This document shows, in pieces, positions 1 through 11,691 of a stretch of DNA of 64,000 nucleotides. The stretch is taken from the NCBI RefSeq assembly GCF_002847345.1, contig NZ_LXFV01000026.1, positions 41,576-105,575 on the forward strand, in the 5' to 3' direction. Each line of letters opens with the position of its first letter. Position 1 is the first letter of the stretch. Source of the DNA: Pectobacterium peruviense. GTDB lineage: Bacteria; Pseudomonadota; Gammaproteobacteria; Enterobacterales; Enterobacteriaceae. The position numbers and the translations under genes are program-made. The notes under the pieces are model-generated. The model saw only the letters and a program-made list of their open reading frames with translations. It did not search any database and had not been told where the DNA came from.

Positions 1-33
1 TTGGACATTACACGCCAGCTCCAGCGTTTGTAA
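1..33 (+). CDS. lacI: C-terminal end of probable lac repressor LacI (partial)
   Basis: Reading frame 1 from the window edge encodes ten residues, LDITRQLQRL, followed by TAA. This resembles the C-terminal leucine-rich tetramerisation helix of E. coli LacI (MQLARQVSRL just before its end), and it lies directly upstream of a lac promoter and operator, where lacI sits in E. coli. Only ten codons are visible, so the call rests on position plus this short match. If correct, the tetramerisation helix is retained, which would allow DNA looping. Confidence 0.45.
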   Translation: MDITRQLQRL

Positions 34-182
34 CCCGTTACACAACAACACCGTTATCACCACAGCGGCCAAACCATAACAAAATAATCTTATAAACAAC
101 AAGTTACCATTTCATCTTTGTTGATTTATTGCGCACCGCTTTCCAAATTCGATGTTATCTCATTTGTTTTGCAAACGATCTT

Positions 183-198
183 TGTGATCGCTTCCACT
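183..198 (+). promoter_or_regulatory. Candidate CRP site of the lac promoter
   Basis: A TGTGA half-site at 183-187 is followed six bases later by a poor second half (CCACT instead of TCACA). Its centre is about 60 bp upstream of the expected transcription start, the class I position used by CRP at E. coli lac. The same bases also resemble a weak half-degenerate lac operator (TTGTGA then CGCT), so an auxiliary operator role is possible. Both readings are inference. Confidence 0.45.
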
Positions 199-215
199 TT
201 ATTGCCACATTCCTC

Positions 216-243
216 TTTACTCACTTTGGCCAGTCGATATGTT
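216..243 (+). promoter_or_regulatory. lacZY promoter
   Basis: A -35 element TTTACT (216-221) and a -10 element TATGTT (238-243) are separated by 16 bp. E. coli lac has TTTACA and the identical TATGTT with 18 bp. The expected start is near 250, just before the operator. This is a weak promoter of the kind that needs CRP. Confidence 0.75.
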
Positions 244-255
244 ATGGAAAATATA

Positions 256-3451
<3,196 letters not shown>

Positions 3452-3594
3452 CCCTATTGATATGAAAAAACAGTATTAAAAAACAACGAAAGAGCGCGGG
3501 TGTACCGCGGTTTTCCATCTCAGTTGTATCCAGCAAGTATATATCCGCCATCAAAATAAACGTTGCGGATATTATGCATATCGGAGAAGACAAC

Positions 3595-4857
3595 ATGTAC
3601 TACCTACACAATAAAAATTTCTGGATATTTGGCCTATTTTTCTTTTTCTATTTCTTTATCATGGGGGCTTACTTTCCCTTCTTCCCTATTTGGCTTCATG
3701 ACATTAATCAAATAAGCAAAAGCGACACAGGCATCATTTTCGCCTGTATTTCTTTTTTCGCCTTACTATTCCAACCTATATTTGGCTTGCTGTCCGATAA
3801 ATTAGGTCTGAGAAAACACCTGCTATGGATTATCACCATAATGCTCGTGTTTTTTGCTCCGTTCTTTATCTATGTTTTTGGCCCATTGTTAAAATACAAC
3901 ATCGTTTTAGGTTCTATCGTCGGCGGGATTTATCTCGGGTTTATCAACAACGGCGGCGCACCAGCCATTGAAGCCTATATCGAAAAAGTCAGCCGTCGCA
4001 GTCAGTTTGAATTTGGCCGTGCACGTCTGTTCGGCTGCCTCGGTTGGGCGCTCTGCGCCTCTATTGTCGGCATCATGTTTACCATCAATAACCAGTTTGT
4101 TTTCTGGCTTGGCTCCGGCTGTGCCGTCATCCTCGCCATTCTGTTGCTGCTGGCAAAACCAGAAATCTCATCCAGCGCTATCGTTGCCGATCAAGTAGGC
4201 TCCAACCAGAAACCGTTCAACCTGAAAATGGCGGCCGAACTGCTAAAAGAACGCAAAATCTGGTTCCTGACCCTCTATGTCGTCGGCGTTTCCTGCACCT
4301 ATGATGTGTTCGATCAGCAGTTTGCCAACTTCTTCACCTCATTCTTCGAGACCCGGCAAGAAGGCACCAGAGTATTTGGCTACGTTACAACACTGGGTGA
4401 ATTGCTTAATGCCACCATCATGTTTTTTGCGCCGCTTATTGTGAACCGTATCGGTGGTAAAAATGCCCTGCTCATTGCCGGTACAATTATGTCCGTGCGG
4501 ATTATTGGCTCTGCTTTTGCCGACTCTGTGCTGGAAGTCATTGTGCTGAAAACGCTACACATGTTCGAAGTTCCTTTCCTGATTGTCGGCTGCTTCAAAT
4601 ACATTACCACCGTTTTTGAAGTCCGCTTCTCCGCGACGATTTATTTGGTGTGCTTCTGCTTCTTTAAACAGGTATCGATCATTTTCATGTCTATCTTTGC
4701 TGGCAATATGTATGACAGCATCGGCTTTCATGGCACTTACCTGATTTTAGGCGGTATTGCCCTTTCTTTTACGGCGATATCCCTCTTTACCCTGTCAGGA
4801 AAAGGGCCGTTATATGCCTTTTCTGATAAACAGAAAACATCGGTGAATACACTTTAG
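3595..4857 (+). CDS. lacY: Lactose/proton symporter LacY
   Basis: An inner-membrane major-facilitator lactose permease of 420 residues (E. coli 417). I start at the ATG at 3595 rather than 3574 because GGAGA (3583-3587) precedes it and because [10 protein letters not shown] matches the known LacY N-terminus. The signature residues for sugar binding and proton coupling are present in recognisable blocks: IEAYIEK (Glu126), FGRARLFG (Arg144), GELLNA (Glu269), SVRIIG (Arg302) and LHMFEVP (His322, Glu325). It is co-transcribed with lacZ. No lacA (thiogalactoside acetyltransferase) follows. The next gene is a tRNA. Confidence 0.97.
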   Translation: MYYLHNKNFWIFGLFFFFYFFIMGAYFPFFPIWLHDINQISKSDTGIIFACISFFALLFQPIFGLLSDKLGLRKHLLWIITIMLVFFAPFFIYVFGPLLKYNIVLGSIVGGIYLGFINNGGAPAIEAYIEKVSRRSQFEFGRARLFGCLGWALCASIVGIMFTINNQFVFWLGSGCAVILAILLLLAKPEISSSAIVADQVGSNQKPFNLKMAAELLKERKIWFLTLYVVGVSCTYDVFDQQFANFFTSFFETRQEGTRVFGYVTTLGELLNATIMFFAPLIVNRIGGKNALLIAGTIMSVRIIGSAFADSVLEVIVLKTLHMFEVPFLIVGCFKYITTVFEVRFSATIYLVCFCFFKQVSIIFMSIFAGNMYDSIGFHGTYLILGGIALSFTAISLFTLSGKGPLYAFSDKQKTSVNTL

Positions 4858-4878
4858 CGGCAGCAGGACACGATAAAA

Positions 4879-4905
4879 TGCCGGTATTTGACAAAAATAT
4901 CGGCA
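4879..4905 (+). terminator. Hairpin after lacY, possible weak terminator
   Basis: The arms TGCCGGTATTT and AAATATCGGCA pair over 10 of 11 positions around a five-base loop, 22 bp after the lacY stop. There is no U-tract, so it is at best a weak or Rho-assisted end of the lac transcript. Confidence 0.35.
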
Positions 4906-4952
4906 GATTGAACATTCTCTCACCGAACAGTGCGATTTTGTGGTTTACGCCT

Positions 4953-4981
4953 TTGACATGCGCGGCACACGCCGTTATTAT
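4953..4981 (+). promoter_or_regulatory. tRNA-Asn promoter
   Basis: A perfect -35 (TTGACA, 4953-4958), an exact 17-bp spacer and a near-perfect -10 (TATTAT, 4976-4981) are followed by a GC-rich discriminator (GCGCCCCG). The tRNA begins 18 bp further on. A GC-rich discriminator is typical of stringently controlled stable-RNA promoters. Confidence 0.85.
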
Positions 4982-4999
4982 GCGCCCCGTTCACACGAT

Positions 5000-5075
5000 T
5001 CCTCTGTAGTTCAGTCGGTAGAACGGCGGACTGTTAATCCGTATGTCACTGGTTCGAGTCCAGTCAGAGGAGCCA
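5000..5075 (+). tRNA. tRNA-Asn (anticodon GTT)
   Basis: A 76-nt cloverleaf begins TCCTCTG and ends CAGAGGA, discriminator G and encoded CCA. The acceptor arms pair over seven bases. The D arm contains AGTTCAGTCGGTAGA, the anticodon loop is CTGTTAA with GTT, and the T arm contains GGTTCGAGTCC. It lies between a consensus promoter and a strong terminator, so it is monocistronic. Asn-tRNA genes are frequent integration sites of enterobacterial islands. The segment that follows is rich in decayed genes, but I found no second copy of the tRNA 3' end in the window. Confidence 0.98.
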
Positions 5076-5081
5076 AATTAG

Positions 5082-5118
5082 AAAATCCCGCTTAAGGCAA
5101 CTTAAGCGGGATTTTTGC
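5082..5118 (+). terminator. Rho-independent terminator of tRNA-Asn
   Basis: A 15-bp perfect stem (5082-5096 with 5101-5115) is closed by a GCAA tetraloop and runs into a short T-tract. It starts seven bases after the tRNA CCA. Confidence 0.92.
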
Positions 5119-5349
5119 TTTTTAGCACTTTGTTTAATAAATTCATGTGCAAAGCGTTCCCTGCCTACATTCCGTTTTCACTCCGCATCAGGAGAATGAG
5201 GTGGTCAGATTTGGGGTCAAGTTGGTTCGATGACGGAGTGACCCCCAACTGTCTCTTAACGACTTGAAAATCCGCAACTTAAAACCTTCTAATAACGCCT
5301 TAAGAGTCTCAGATTCATAGCATGATTACTTCGTTGTTACGGAAAGAAG

Positions 5350-6369
5350 TTACCCCTGCATCTTGATGACAACTTTTCCCTTTGTATGCCCTTGGGCAAG
5401 ATAGGAAAGTGCATCTTTTGTTTCAGCAAACGAAAACACCTTGTCGACCACTGGCTTGATTTGTTCCGTTTCAAGGAGTTTGCCAATTTGGGTCAGTTGA
5501 GCACCATCAGGTCGAACGAAGTGAAATGTGTAGGCAGTGCCCCGTTTTTTCGAAAGGCGCATAATCTTCCGGCTCATCAACCAGAAAACAAAAGTTAGAA
5601 AGACGTTTAGCCGCCGAGCCCGTGCGAATGCAACATCTAACGGCCCGATGAGAGAAACAATTATTCCTCCTGGCTTAAGCGTGTTGATAGATTTTTCAAT
5701 CGCATCACCTCTGAGAGTGCCAAGTACAATATCGTAGCCACTCAACACGTTTTCGAAGTCTTGCTTTTTATAATCAACCACGTCATCTGGACCAAGATGA
5801 CTTACCCATTCGACGTTGCCTGTACTCGTGGTCGTTCCCACCGTTGCACCAAGGTGTTTCGCCAATTGGATCGCAAAAGTGCCAATTCCCCCCGAACCTG
5901 CGGGGATAAAAACCTTCTGACCAGGCCGGAGTTTGGCACGCTCGATCAGTGCCTGCCAGGATGTGAGGCTCACCATCGGGAGTGAAGCCGCCTGCACAAA
6001 ATCCAGGTTTGCTGGTTTCATGGCCGCCGCGTTCTCAGGTACCACGGCAAATTCGGCGAGAGAGCCCATTCCACTATCGAAAATGCTGGCAAAAATTTCA
6101 TCGCCTGGCGCGAAACGAGTCACACGACTCCCTACGGCGATGACGACACCAGACAGGTCACTGCCCAATGTTGCAGGGAACGTAAAATGCAGAATTGACT
6201 TAAATATTCCGGTAGGGATCATATTGTCGATAGGGTTTAGCCCCACAGCGTAAACGTTAACCAAGATTTCATCAGCGTTGAGAGAAGGATAATCTACGTC
6301 ATCGAATCCCAATTCAGAATGCTTACCATAACGTTTAAACGTGAAGGCTTTCATCGTCTTATTATTCAT
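5350..6369 (-). CDS. Zinc-independent MDR family NAD(P)-dependent oxidoreductase (quinone-reductase-like)
   Basis: This 339-residue medium-chain dehydrogenase/reductase should reduce quinones or enals with NADPH in the cytoplasm. An N-terminal GroES-like domain (roughly residues 1-125, with GLNPIDNMIPTG) is followed by a Rossmann domain with the nucleotide-binding run FIPAGSGGIGTFAIQLAK. The structural and catalytic zinc cysteines of true alcohol dehydrogenases are absent, which fits the quinone-oxidoreductase branch. The start at 6369 lies seven bases after the stop of the broken SDR gene (6377-6589), so the two probably formed one operon. Translation may alternatively begin at the second Met (codon 6). 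The exact substrate cannot be told. Confidence 0.85.
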   Translation of the reverse strand: MNNKTMKAFTFKRYGKHSELGFDDVDYPSLNADEILVNVYAVGLNPIDNMIPTGIFKSILHFTFPATLGSDLSGVVIAVGSRVTRFAPGDEIFASIFDSGMGSLAEFAVVPENAAAMKPANLDFVQAASLPMVSLTSWQALIERAKLRPGQKVFIPAGSGGIGTFAIQLAKHLGATVGTTTSTGNVEWVSHLGPDDVVDYKKQDFENVLSGYDIVLGTLRGDAIEKSINTLKPGGIIVSLIGPLDVAFARARRLNVFLTFVFWLMSRKIMRLSKKRGTAYTFHFVRPDGAQLTQIGKLLETEQIKPVVDKVFSFAETKDALSYLAQGHTKGKVVIKMQG

Positions 6370-6376
6370 TTTTTAT

Positions 6377-6589
6377 TTATCCTGTCGTATCAAGCTGAAG
6401 GCTATTACGCACAACTTGGTCGAGGAATTTTACGGGCGCAAATCTAAGCAAAAAATTCAACTAACCTGCCAATGTCCCCACAGTGTAGCGCAACTTAGGA
6501 TGTGAACTCGGAGCCGCTTGATTTGTTAGCCGATGCCTCGCCAATTCCCGATGAGGCCCCGTAACAAGCACTACACGTTTATTTGCCAT
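6377..6589 (-). pseudogene. Collapsed short-chain dehydrogenase (SDR) pseudogene
   Basis: The minus strand from 6589 encodes ATG then ANKRVVLVTG, the start of an SDR. After a one-base frame change it continues as GASSGIGEASA, completing the TGxxxGIG cofactor motif. A shift back to the first frame then gives PKLRYTVGTLAG, an in-frame TAG, and LNFLLRFAPVKFLDQVV up to TAA at 6377. This resembles an SDR C-terminal region. The roughly 190 central codons, including the catalytic YxxxK, are missing. The remnant is therefore a gene with a frameshift, a large internal deletion and a nonsense codon. It sits directly upstream of the MDR gene, so it was probably its operon partner. The homology is read by eye from motifs. 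Confidence 0.7.
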
Positions 6590-6683
6590 GCTGAGATAAG
6601 ACCTTCATAAGTGGTTTGGGGCATACTCCTCTGCAGAACAGCCAAAGACTGTTATTCGCGTCCTGCAGAGTGCGACTCATTGA

Positions 6684-7466
6684 TTAAAGGGCTTTATATC
6701 GCTCTGCGGCTTCATCTTGTTTGATGTCTGAAAGCAGAACCTGACGTGAAGTATCGAGGGTGTCCCAGCGTGCAGCATTATGTAACGGCGGGGTAGTGAC
6801 GAGTTCACGGCGATCAAAGCCAACCAGTGCGGCATCCACTAACTCACCCACTTCCATGAATTTTGGCGAGTTAGTGATATCGATACCCGCACGGTCCCAA
6901 ATTTCCGTGTAAGTGCCAGCAGGGAGCACCGCCTGGATATAAACGCCCTTAGATGATAGCTCGACATTCATTCCCTGAGACAGGAAAAGAACAAAGGCTT
7001 TGGTTGCGCCGTAAACCGTCATGGCAAATTCCGGGGCCAGGCCTACGACGGAACTGATATTAACGATCGAGCCTTCACCTGCTTGTACAAACCGTGGCGC
7101 AACGGCACTGGCCAGTCTCGTCAGAGCGGTGACGTTGAGTGCGATAAGGCTTTCTATCGATTCAGGCGTCTGCTCTGTAAAACTGCCGGACTGCGCGATA
7201 CCCGCGTTATTGATAAGAATACCAATCTGCGTGTCTTCACGCAGACGGGTTTCGACCAAAGCTAAATCGTTAGTTTGCGTGAGATCAGCAGGCAAGACAT
7301 CGACAGAAATGCCATTTTCCTGTCGCAAGCGATCGGCCAATGTATCTAACTTTGCTTTGTCACGAGCAACCAGAACAAGGTCGTGGCCCCGACGGGCGAA
7401 ACGTTCGGCGTAAACTGCACCAATACCCGTGGATGCACCTGTAATGAGAACTGAAGCTTTAGTCAT
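6684..7466 (-). CDS. Short-chain dehydrogenase/reductase
   Basis: This is a cytoplasmic classical SDR of 260 residues. The cofactor motif TGASTGIG is at 9-16, NNAG at 86-89, the catalytic Asn in the N-V-T block near 111, Ser in NISS (138-139), and the pair Tyr152/Lys156 in YGATK. Arg residues after the second strand (VARDKAK) suggest NADP preference. The substrate is unknown. It is followed (upstream on the map) by the SDR remnant and MDR gene and preceded by the OYE-type reductase on the same strand, so a redox-detoxification gene group is plausible. The start is the ATG at 7466. Confidence 0.9.
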   Translation of the reverse strand: MTKASVLITGASTGIGAVYAERFARRGHDLVLVARDKAKLDTLADRLRQENGISVDVLPADLTQTNDLALVETRLREDTQIGILINNAGIAQSGSFTEQTPESIESLIALNVTALTRLASAVAPRFVQAGEGSIVNISSVVGLAPEFAMTVYGATKAFVLFLSQGMNVELSSKGVYIQAVLPAGTYTEIWDRAGIDITNSPKFMEVGELVDAALVGFDRRELVTTPPLHNAARWDTLDTSRQVLLSDIKQDEAAERYKAL

Positions 7467-7541
7467 AAGTTGATCTTCTTTATTAATGTGTAAACAGAAT
7501 TCGCAATGTGCGATGTATGTAGAACCGTGACACTCACAGAT

Positions 7542-8633
7542 TTACTTGCTGGCCTCGGCAAGCGACGGGTAATCTGTGTACCCTTGGGCGCCACCGCCAT
7601 AAAGTGTTTCAGGATTGAGTGAGGCCAGAGGTGCGCCCGTCTTCAGCCTTTCGACCAGATCAGGATTGGAGATGAACGAACGACCAAACGCGAACAGGTC
7701 GGCTTTGCCTTCAGAGAGGTGAGTTGAAGCCAACGTCAGGTCATAGCCGTTATTGCCAATGTAGGTATTTTTAAAGCGTCGACGCAGAGAATCGTAATCA
7801 AACGGTGCTGCATCACGCGGGCCGCCCGTAGCGCCTTCAACGACATGGAGATACACGATGCCTAACGCATTGAGTTGATCAGCGACATAGTTATATTGTT
7901 GCTGCGGATCACTGCAAGAAATCGCATTAGCAGGGGAAACCGGTGAAATGCGCACACCTGTGCGATCTGCACCAATCTCCTCTTTAACGGCCGCCGTGAC
8001 TTCTAACAGCAGGCGCGCACGATTCTCGACAGAGCCGCCGTACTCATCAGTACGCTGATTAGCCCCATCTTTGAGGAACTGTTCCAGCAGGTAACCATTC
8101 GCACCATGAATCTCAACACCATCAAACCCAGCAGCAATGGCATTAGCAGCGGCTTTTCTGAAATCATCGATAATCCCCGGAATTTCCTGCAACTCAAGCG
8201 CACGTGGCTCAGAGACGTCAGAGAACCCATTGTTCACAAACGTTTTCGTCTTGGCTCGAATGGCTGAAGGGGCAACTGGCGCTGCGCCATTAGGTTGTAA
8301 GTCGACATGCGATATACGCCCTACGTGCCATAGCTGTACGAAGATATGCCCGCCTTTTGCATGAACCGCATCAGTCACTTTACGCCATCCTGCAATTTGC
8401 GCTGGCGTATAGATCCCCGGGGTATCTTGATAGCCCTGCGCTTGTGTAGAGATCTGCGTAGCTTCAGTAATCAACAGACCGGCTGTGGCACGCTGTGCGT
8501 AATACGTTGCTGTCAGTTCGCTGGGTACCAGACCTTTTCCGGCACGATTGCGTGTTAACGGTGCCATCACAATGCGGTTGGTGAGCGTTAATGGCCCAAG
8601 ACTATAGGGTTGGAATAATTGTCGGTTCGTCAT
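7542..8633 (-). CDS. Old Yellow Enzyme family alkene reductase (NemA-like)
   Basis: An FMN-dependent TIM-barrel reductase that reduces activated C=C bonds or nitro compounds with NAD(P)H. I start at the ATG at 8633 (MTNRQLFQPYSLG; 363 residues, close to E. coli NemA at 365) because AAGGGA lies just upstream. The longer frame to 8672 would run into the operator. The active-site residues His176, Asn179 and Tyr181 are seen in EIHGANGYLLEQF, and APLTRNR near residue 24 matches the FMN-contact loop. It is transcribed divergently from a TetR regulator across a perfect inverted repeat, the arrangement expected for electrophile-responsive control as in nemRA. Confidence 0.92.
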   Translation of the reverse strand: MTNRQLFQPYSLGPLTLTNRIVMAPLTRNRAGKGLVPSELTATYYAQRATAGLLITEATQISTQAQGYQDTPGIYTPAQIAGWRKVTDAVHAKGGHIFVQLWHVGRISHVDLQPNGAAPVAPSAIRAKTKTFVNNGFSDVSEPRALELQEIPGIIDDFRKAAANAIAAGFDGVEIHGANGYLLEQFLKDGANQRTDEYGGSVENRARLLLEVTAAVKEEIGADRTGVRISPVSPANAISCSDPQQQYNYVADQLNALGIVYLHVVEGATGGPRDAAPFDYDSLRRRFKNTYIGNNGYDLTLASTHLSEGKADLFAFGRSFISNPDLVERLKTGAPLASLNPETLYGGGAQGYTDYPSLAEASK

Positions 8634-8674
8634 GCTTGTTCCCTTGATAGTGATTTGTGAAACGCTAGACATAA

Positions 8675-8726
8675 TGATGATGATCGTAATCTAAAAAGTC
8701 AAACGGTTTGATTACGATCATCATCA
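8675..8726. promoter_or_regulatory. Operator between the reductase and TetR genes: 17-bp perfect inverted repeat
   Basis: The arm TGATGATGATCGTAATC (8675-8691) and its exact reverse complement (8710-8726) are separated by 18 bp. The palindrome lies between the divergent starts at 8633 and 8771, where a TetR dimer pair could repress both genes. Perfect identity over 17 bp in an otherwise unconstrained region makes an operator the most likely role. That the neighbouring TetR protein binds it is inference. Confidence 0.8.
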
Positions 8727-8770
8727 ATGTATACTTGTGGCATACATTTTTAAGAAAAGGCCATAAAACG

Positions 8771-9337
8771 ATGAAAGTTTCGAAAGAGCAGGCTCGCGAA
8801 AATCGAATGCGTATCGTTGAGACAGCCTCGGTGTTATTTCGTGAGCGGGGGTATGACGGCGTGGGTATAGCTGAACTCATGTCAGCCGCAGGTTTAACAC
8901 ACGGCGGATTTTACAAACACTTTAGCTCCAAGGCAGATTTGATGTCGGAGGCGATGAGCTGCGGTTTTTCGCATTCGATAGAAAATACCGTGGGTATCGA
9001 TATGGCTGGTTTTATAGAGCAATATCTCTCTCGCAAGCATCGTGATTCGATGGGAAATGGCTGCGTGATGTCAGCGCTTGGTGTTGATTCAGCACGCCAG
9101 TCAGCATCAATTAAGGAAAGTTTCGCAGCTGGAATTGAGAATCAACTGGCTACATTAGAAAGCGAGAATGGGTCGGGAGACGACGTGCGCGCCGAAAGAA
9201 TTAGCGCCCTTGCTCACCTTGTTGGTGCTCTGGTACTGTCTCGTGCCTGCCCTGATGATTCGGCCCTCGCCGATGAGATCCTAAAAGTTTGCCGCTCACG
9301 TATTCTCAGTCAAGAGGCACTATTTCCCGGTAAATAA
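8771..9337 (+). CDS. TetR family transcriptional regulator
   Basis: A 188-residue repressor with an N-terminal helix-turn-helix at about residues 12-58 (RIVETASVLFRERGYDGVGI then GLTHGGFYKHFSSKADL), typical of the AcrR/NemR type. The C-terminal ligand and dimerisation domain contains three Cys residues (in SCGF, GCVM and RACP). Cysteines can sense electrophiles in this group, but that role here is inference. I start at the ATG at 8771 (MKVSKEQ). The frame is open upstream to 8708, but that stretch is occupied by the operator palindrome. It probably controls the divergent OYE-type reductase. Confidence 0.9.
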   Translation: MKVSKEQARENRMRIVETASVLFRERGYDGVGIAELMSAAGLTHGGFYKHFSSKADLMSEAMSCGFSHSIENTVGIDMAGFIEQYLSRKHRDSMGNGCVMSALGVDSARQSASIKESFAAGIENQLATLESENGSGDDVRAERISALAHLVGALVLSRACPDDSALADEILKVCRSRILSQEALFPGK

Positions 9338-9419
9338 TTAATTCTTCTCAAATTTACCGGCGAGAAGCCTCCAGACAGAGGCGAGGAAAAATAACTGACC
9401 ATTCGCAGTGTGACTGAAT

Positions 9420-9872
9420 TTATTTCTGCAGGAAGGTTTTAAGCTGCTCGGAGAATTTCAGCGGTTCTTTTAGATGCAGGAAATGATCGCCGTTTTCATT
9501 TTTACTATAAACAATCATCTGACCATCAGGCACGGTTTCCGCTATCCAGCGCTGACTTTCCACCCAGTTACTGTATTCGCCAGACACCACCAGCGTAGGC
9601 CGTGCAATTTTTTTGGAAACCACATACACCTCATAATCCTCTTTCAGAAGATGAATGAGATTGATGTATTCAGCGCCGTTGGACGACCATTCTGGGATAA
9701 AAACGAGCGGAGTACCCTTACCTGCTTTCCAATAGGACAGTGACACACCATCATTCGTCTGGAACGAACCGATCTCCAAACCTTCCACATCTGAGAGCTT
9801 AGCTAGCAATCCCTGGATGGCATTAGGAAAATCGAAATCTCGCCCAAAGTGTTGCAATGCTGTTTTACGCAT
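9420..9872 (-). pseudogene. Internally deleted alpha/beta-hydrolase
   Basis: The 150-residue product begins like an alpha/beta-hydrolase: FQTNDGVSLSYWKAGKGTP, then LVFIPEWSSNG, the oxyanion-hole region. It follows the fold to DYEVYVVS near residue 85, then jumps directly to the C-terminal part KKIARPTLVVSGEYS and ends with the late helix containing the candidate catalytic His (GDHFLHL). The nucleophile elbow (GxSxG) and cap, about 100-120 residues, are missing, so it should not be catalytic. The frame stays open, so a truncated protein could still be made. It is divergent from the broken LysR gene, which was perhaps its regulator. Confidence 0.7.
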
Positions 9873-9997
9873 AATTTTTGCCTCTTCTGGCTTTTAACGG
9901 CCTGTTATCTGAAAACAAATACATTTTACTGAGCTAGTTCTTTAGTATGTAGAGCAGAAAATGAAAGTAGGCATTCCATATTTGAGAGGAATAAATA

Positions 9998-10912
9998 GTG
10001 GATCTGAATGCGCTTAACATGTTCTTGATGGCCGCCCGTTGCGGCAGCCTGACTGCCGCCGCCTGGGAGAACAACATCCCGCTGCCGACGCTGAGTCGCA
10101 GGATTCAGGGGTTGGAAAAAGAGCTCAAGGTGCTGCTGCTTGAACGAACAGCGAAAGGCTGAAAGGTAACGGAAGCCGGGAAAAGATTACTTAACCACGC
10201 AAGCTCTGCGATGGATATCCTTAACGACGCGGAACAGTCTGTGGTGTCAGGTAATCCTCATATTACCGGACGACTGCGACTGACGCTTCCCCAGTCTATG
10301 GGGCCCTGGTGGGAAATCATCAGGCAGTTTCAGCAGACATACCCACGCATTGCGATAAACGTGTATTCCACCGAGAGAAGAGTGGATCTGATATCCGACA
10401 GGGTCGATGTGGCATTACGAGTGGGTACCATCGCTGATGATTTCGTTGTTGCACGACATTTAATGGATTTTCGCCATATCCTTGTTGCCAGCCCAGAGTT
10501 ACTGAAGGTGTCACTGCCTCTGCGTGAACCGTCTGATCTGATGCAGTTCCCCTGTGCAGCCTGGGGAGCCGTTATTGACGCACACCCTGTCTGGATGCTG
10601 GGCAATCACGCTTATGACGTCCCAGCCATATTTACAGTAAATGATTATCTTCATTTACGGGCTGGCGCCCTTGTCGGGGATTTCATCACTGAACTACCGG
10701 TGTTTTTTGCTGCTGAATATATCAAAAGAGGAGAGCTAACTGAGCTGCTGCCGGAGCATCCGTTGCCCTATTCGTCTTTGCATCTGGTATACAAAAAGCA
10801 GCAGCACATCTCTTCAACGGCCAGAGCCTATATTGATTTTTGTACAGCGCACATCGACAAATTATCAGAACAATGTCGCGTTCCATCCGATGCTTATCTC
10901 AGGGATAAATGA
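9998..10912 (+). pseudogene. LysR family regulator with internal TGA
   Basis: From a GTG at 9998 with GAGAGGA upstream, the frame encodes a LysR helix-turn-helix (MFLMAARCGSLTAAAW, then PLPTLSRRIQGLEKEL and LLLERTAKG). It meets TGA at 10160-10162, codon 55, and then continues in the same frame as KVTEAGKRLL and a complete effector domain to 10912. Apart from the stop, the 304-codon length and domain order are normal. The stop falls just after the wing, separating the DNA-binding and effector domains, so normal function is lost unless UGA is read through (the next base is A). A restart near 10211 would give only the effector domain. Confidence 0.85.
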
Positions 10913-10937
10913 TGTCAGCAGCGCTCTCTCGATAAGA

Positions 10938-11528
10938 TTAATGACCGTATTTAAAATTAAACCCTAGTGCGTCACCCGTCGTGTCGTATTCGCGGAAGTT
11001 GTAGATCAGAGGCTTCCATTTTGACGAGTCGATAACATCATTTGATCCTAATAGCTCGCTCTCCACCCAGACATTAACAATATCCAGTTCGACAAGAATA
11101 AAACGCCCTTTGTCTGTGGTGCTGACAGTCTTACATTCTACCTGAATAGGGCATTCAATCACCCGAGTCGGTGTAATATCGGTCGAGGCTTCAGAATGAA
11201 GACCGACTTTGGAGAATTTATCGTGGCATATCTGAACGCCCCATTTTATCTGACCTTCAGATAGCGTATCGCTTCCGGTCAATTTACCCAGTTCTTCAAC
11301 CTTCTCCCAAAGTTTGTAATCAGGAATATTAATAACCACATCAGAACCGGATAATAAATTACTACAGGTCTTACTTCCTTTGGTGACGCCGATAATGATT
11401 TTATCACCGAGAGAAATTGACGATGATACAGAGGAAATATTGATATTCCCGCTGCTATTATCCGTTGTCGTAACAAGAAAAACCGGAAATCCGTAATAAA
11501 ATGAACTGAGTTTTACATTCTTTTTCAT
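10938..11528 (-). CDS. Flavin reductase-like (FMN-binding split-barrel) protein
   Basis: This 196-residue protein has the pattern of the flavin-reductase-like split barrel: an N-terminal YGFPVFLVTTTD strand, then NISSVSSSISLGDKIIIGV, where FMN phosphate contacts usually lie, and a C-terminal RFILVELDIVNVWVESELL block. Such proteins bind FMN and reduce flavin or act as small oxidoreductases in the cytoplasm. The nearest described relatives annotate only as this family, so the substrate is unknown. It stands alone, convergent with the lysR remnant and divergent from yeaR. Confidence 0.7.
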   Translation of the reverse strand: MKKNVKLSSFYYGFPVFLVTTTDNSSGNINISSVSSSISLGDKIIIGVTKGSKTCSNLLSGSDVVINIPDYKLWEKVEELGKLTGSDTLSEGQIKWGVQICHDKFSKVGLHSEASTDITPTRVIECPIQVECKTVSTTDKGRFILVELDIVNVWVESELLGSNDVIDSSKWKPLIYNFREYDTTGDALGFNFKYGH

Positions 11529-11691
11529 TTGAGTTCATACCTCATAAGAGATTAGCGTTATATTTTTTCATTTTTACTCTTTTGATTTCCACTTAACAAT
11601 AACCCTAATTGAGTATCGGCAATACAACCTTTTTACGAGTGGCTTGGTATTGTAAGAATTTAACTAGCAAAAAATAATTCACAAGCACAGA

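Noticed and set aside
4858..4999. A lacA gene after lacY
   Set aside because: Only 142 bp separate lacY from the tRNA, with no open frame resembling an acetyltransferase.
5000..5349. An attachment-site duplication of tRNA-Asn marking an integrated island
   Set aside because: I found no second copy of the tRNA 3' end in the window, and no integrase gene follows the tRNA.
10160..10162. Selenocysteine codon in LysR (and likewise TGA at 14799-14801)
   Set aside because: No SECIS-like hairpin is evident after either TGA, and neither family is known to use selenocysteine. Nonsense mutation is simpler.
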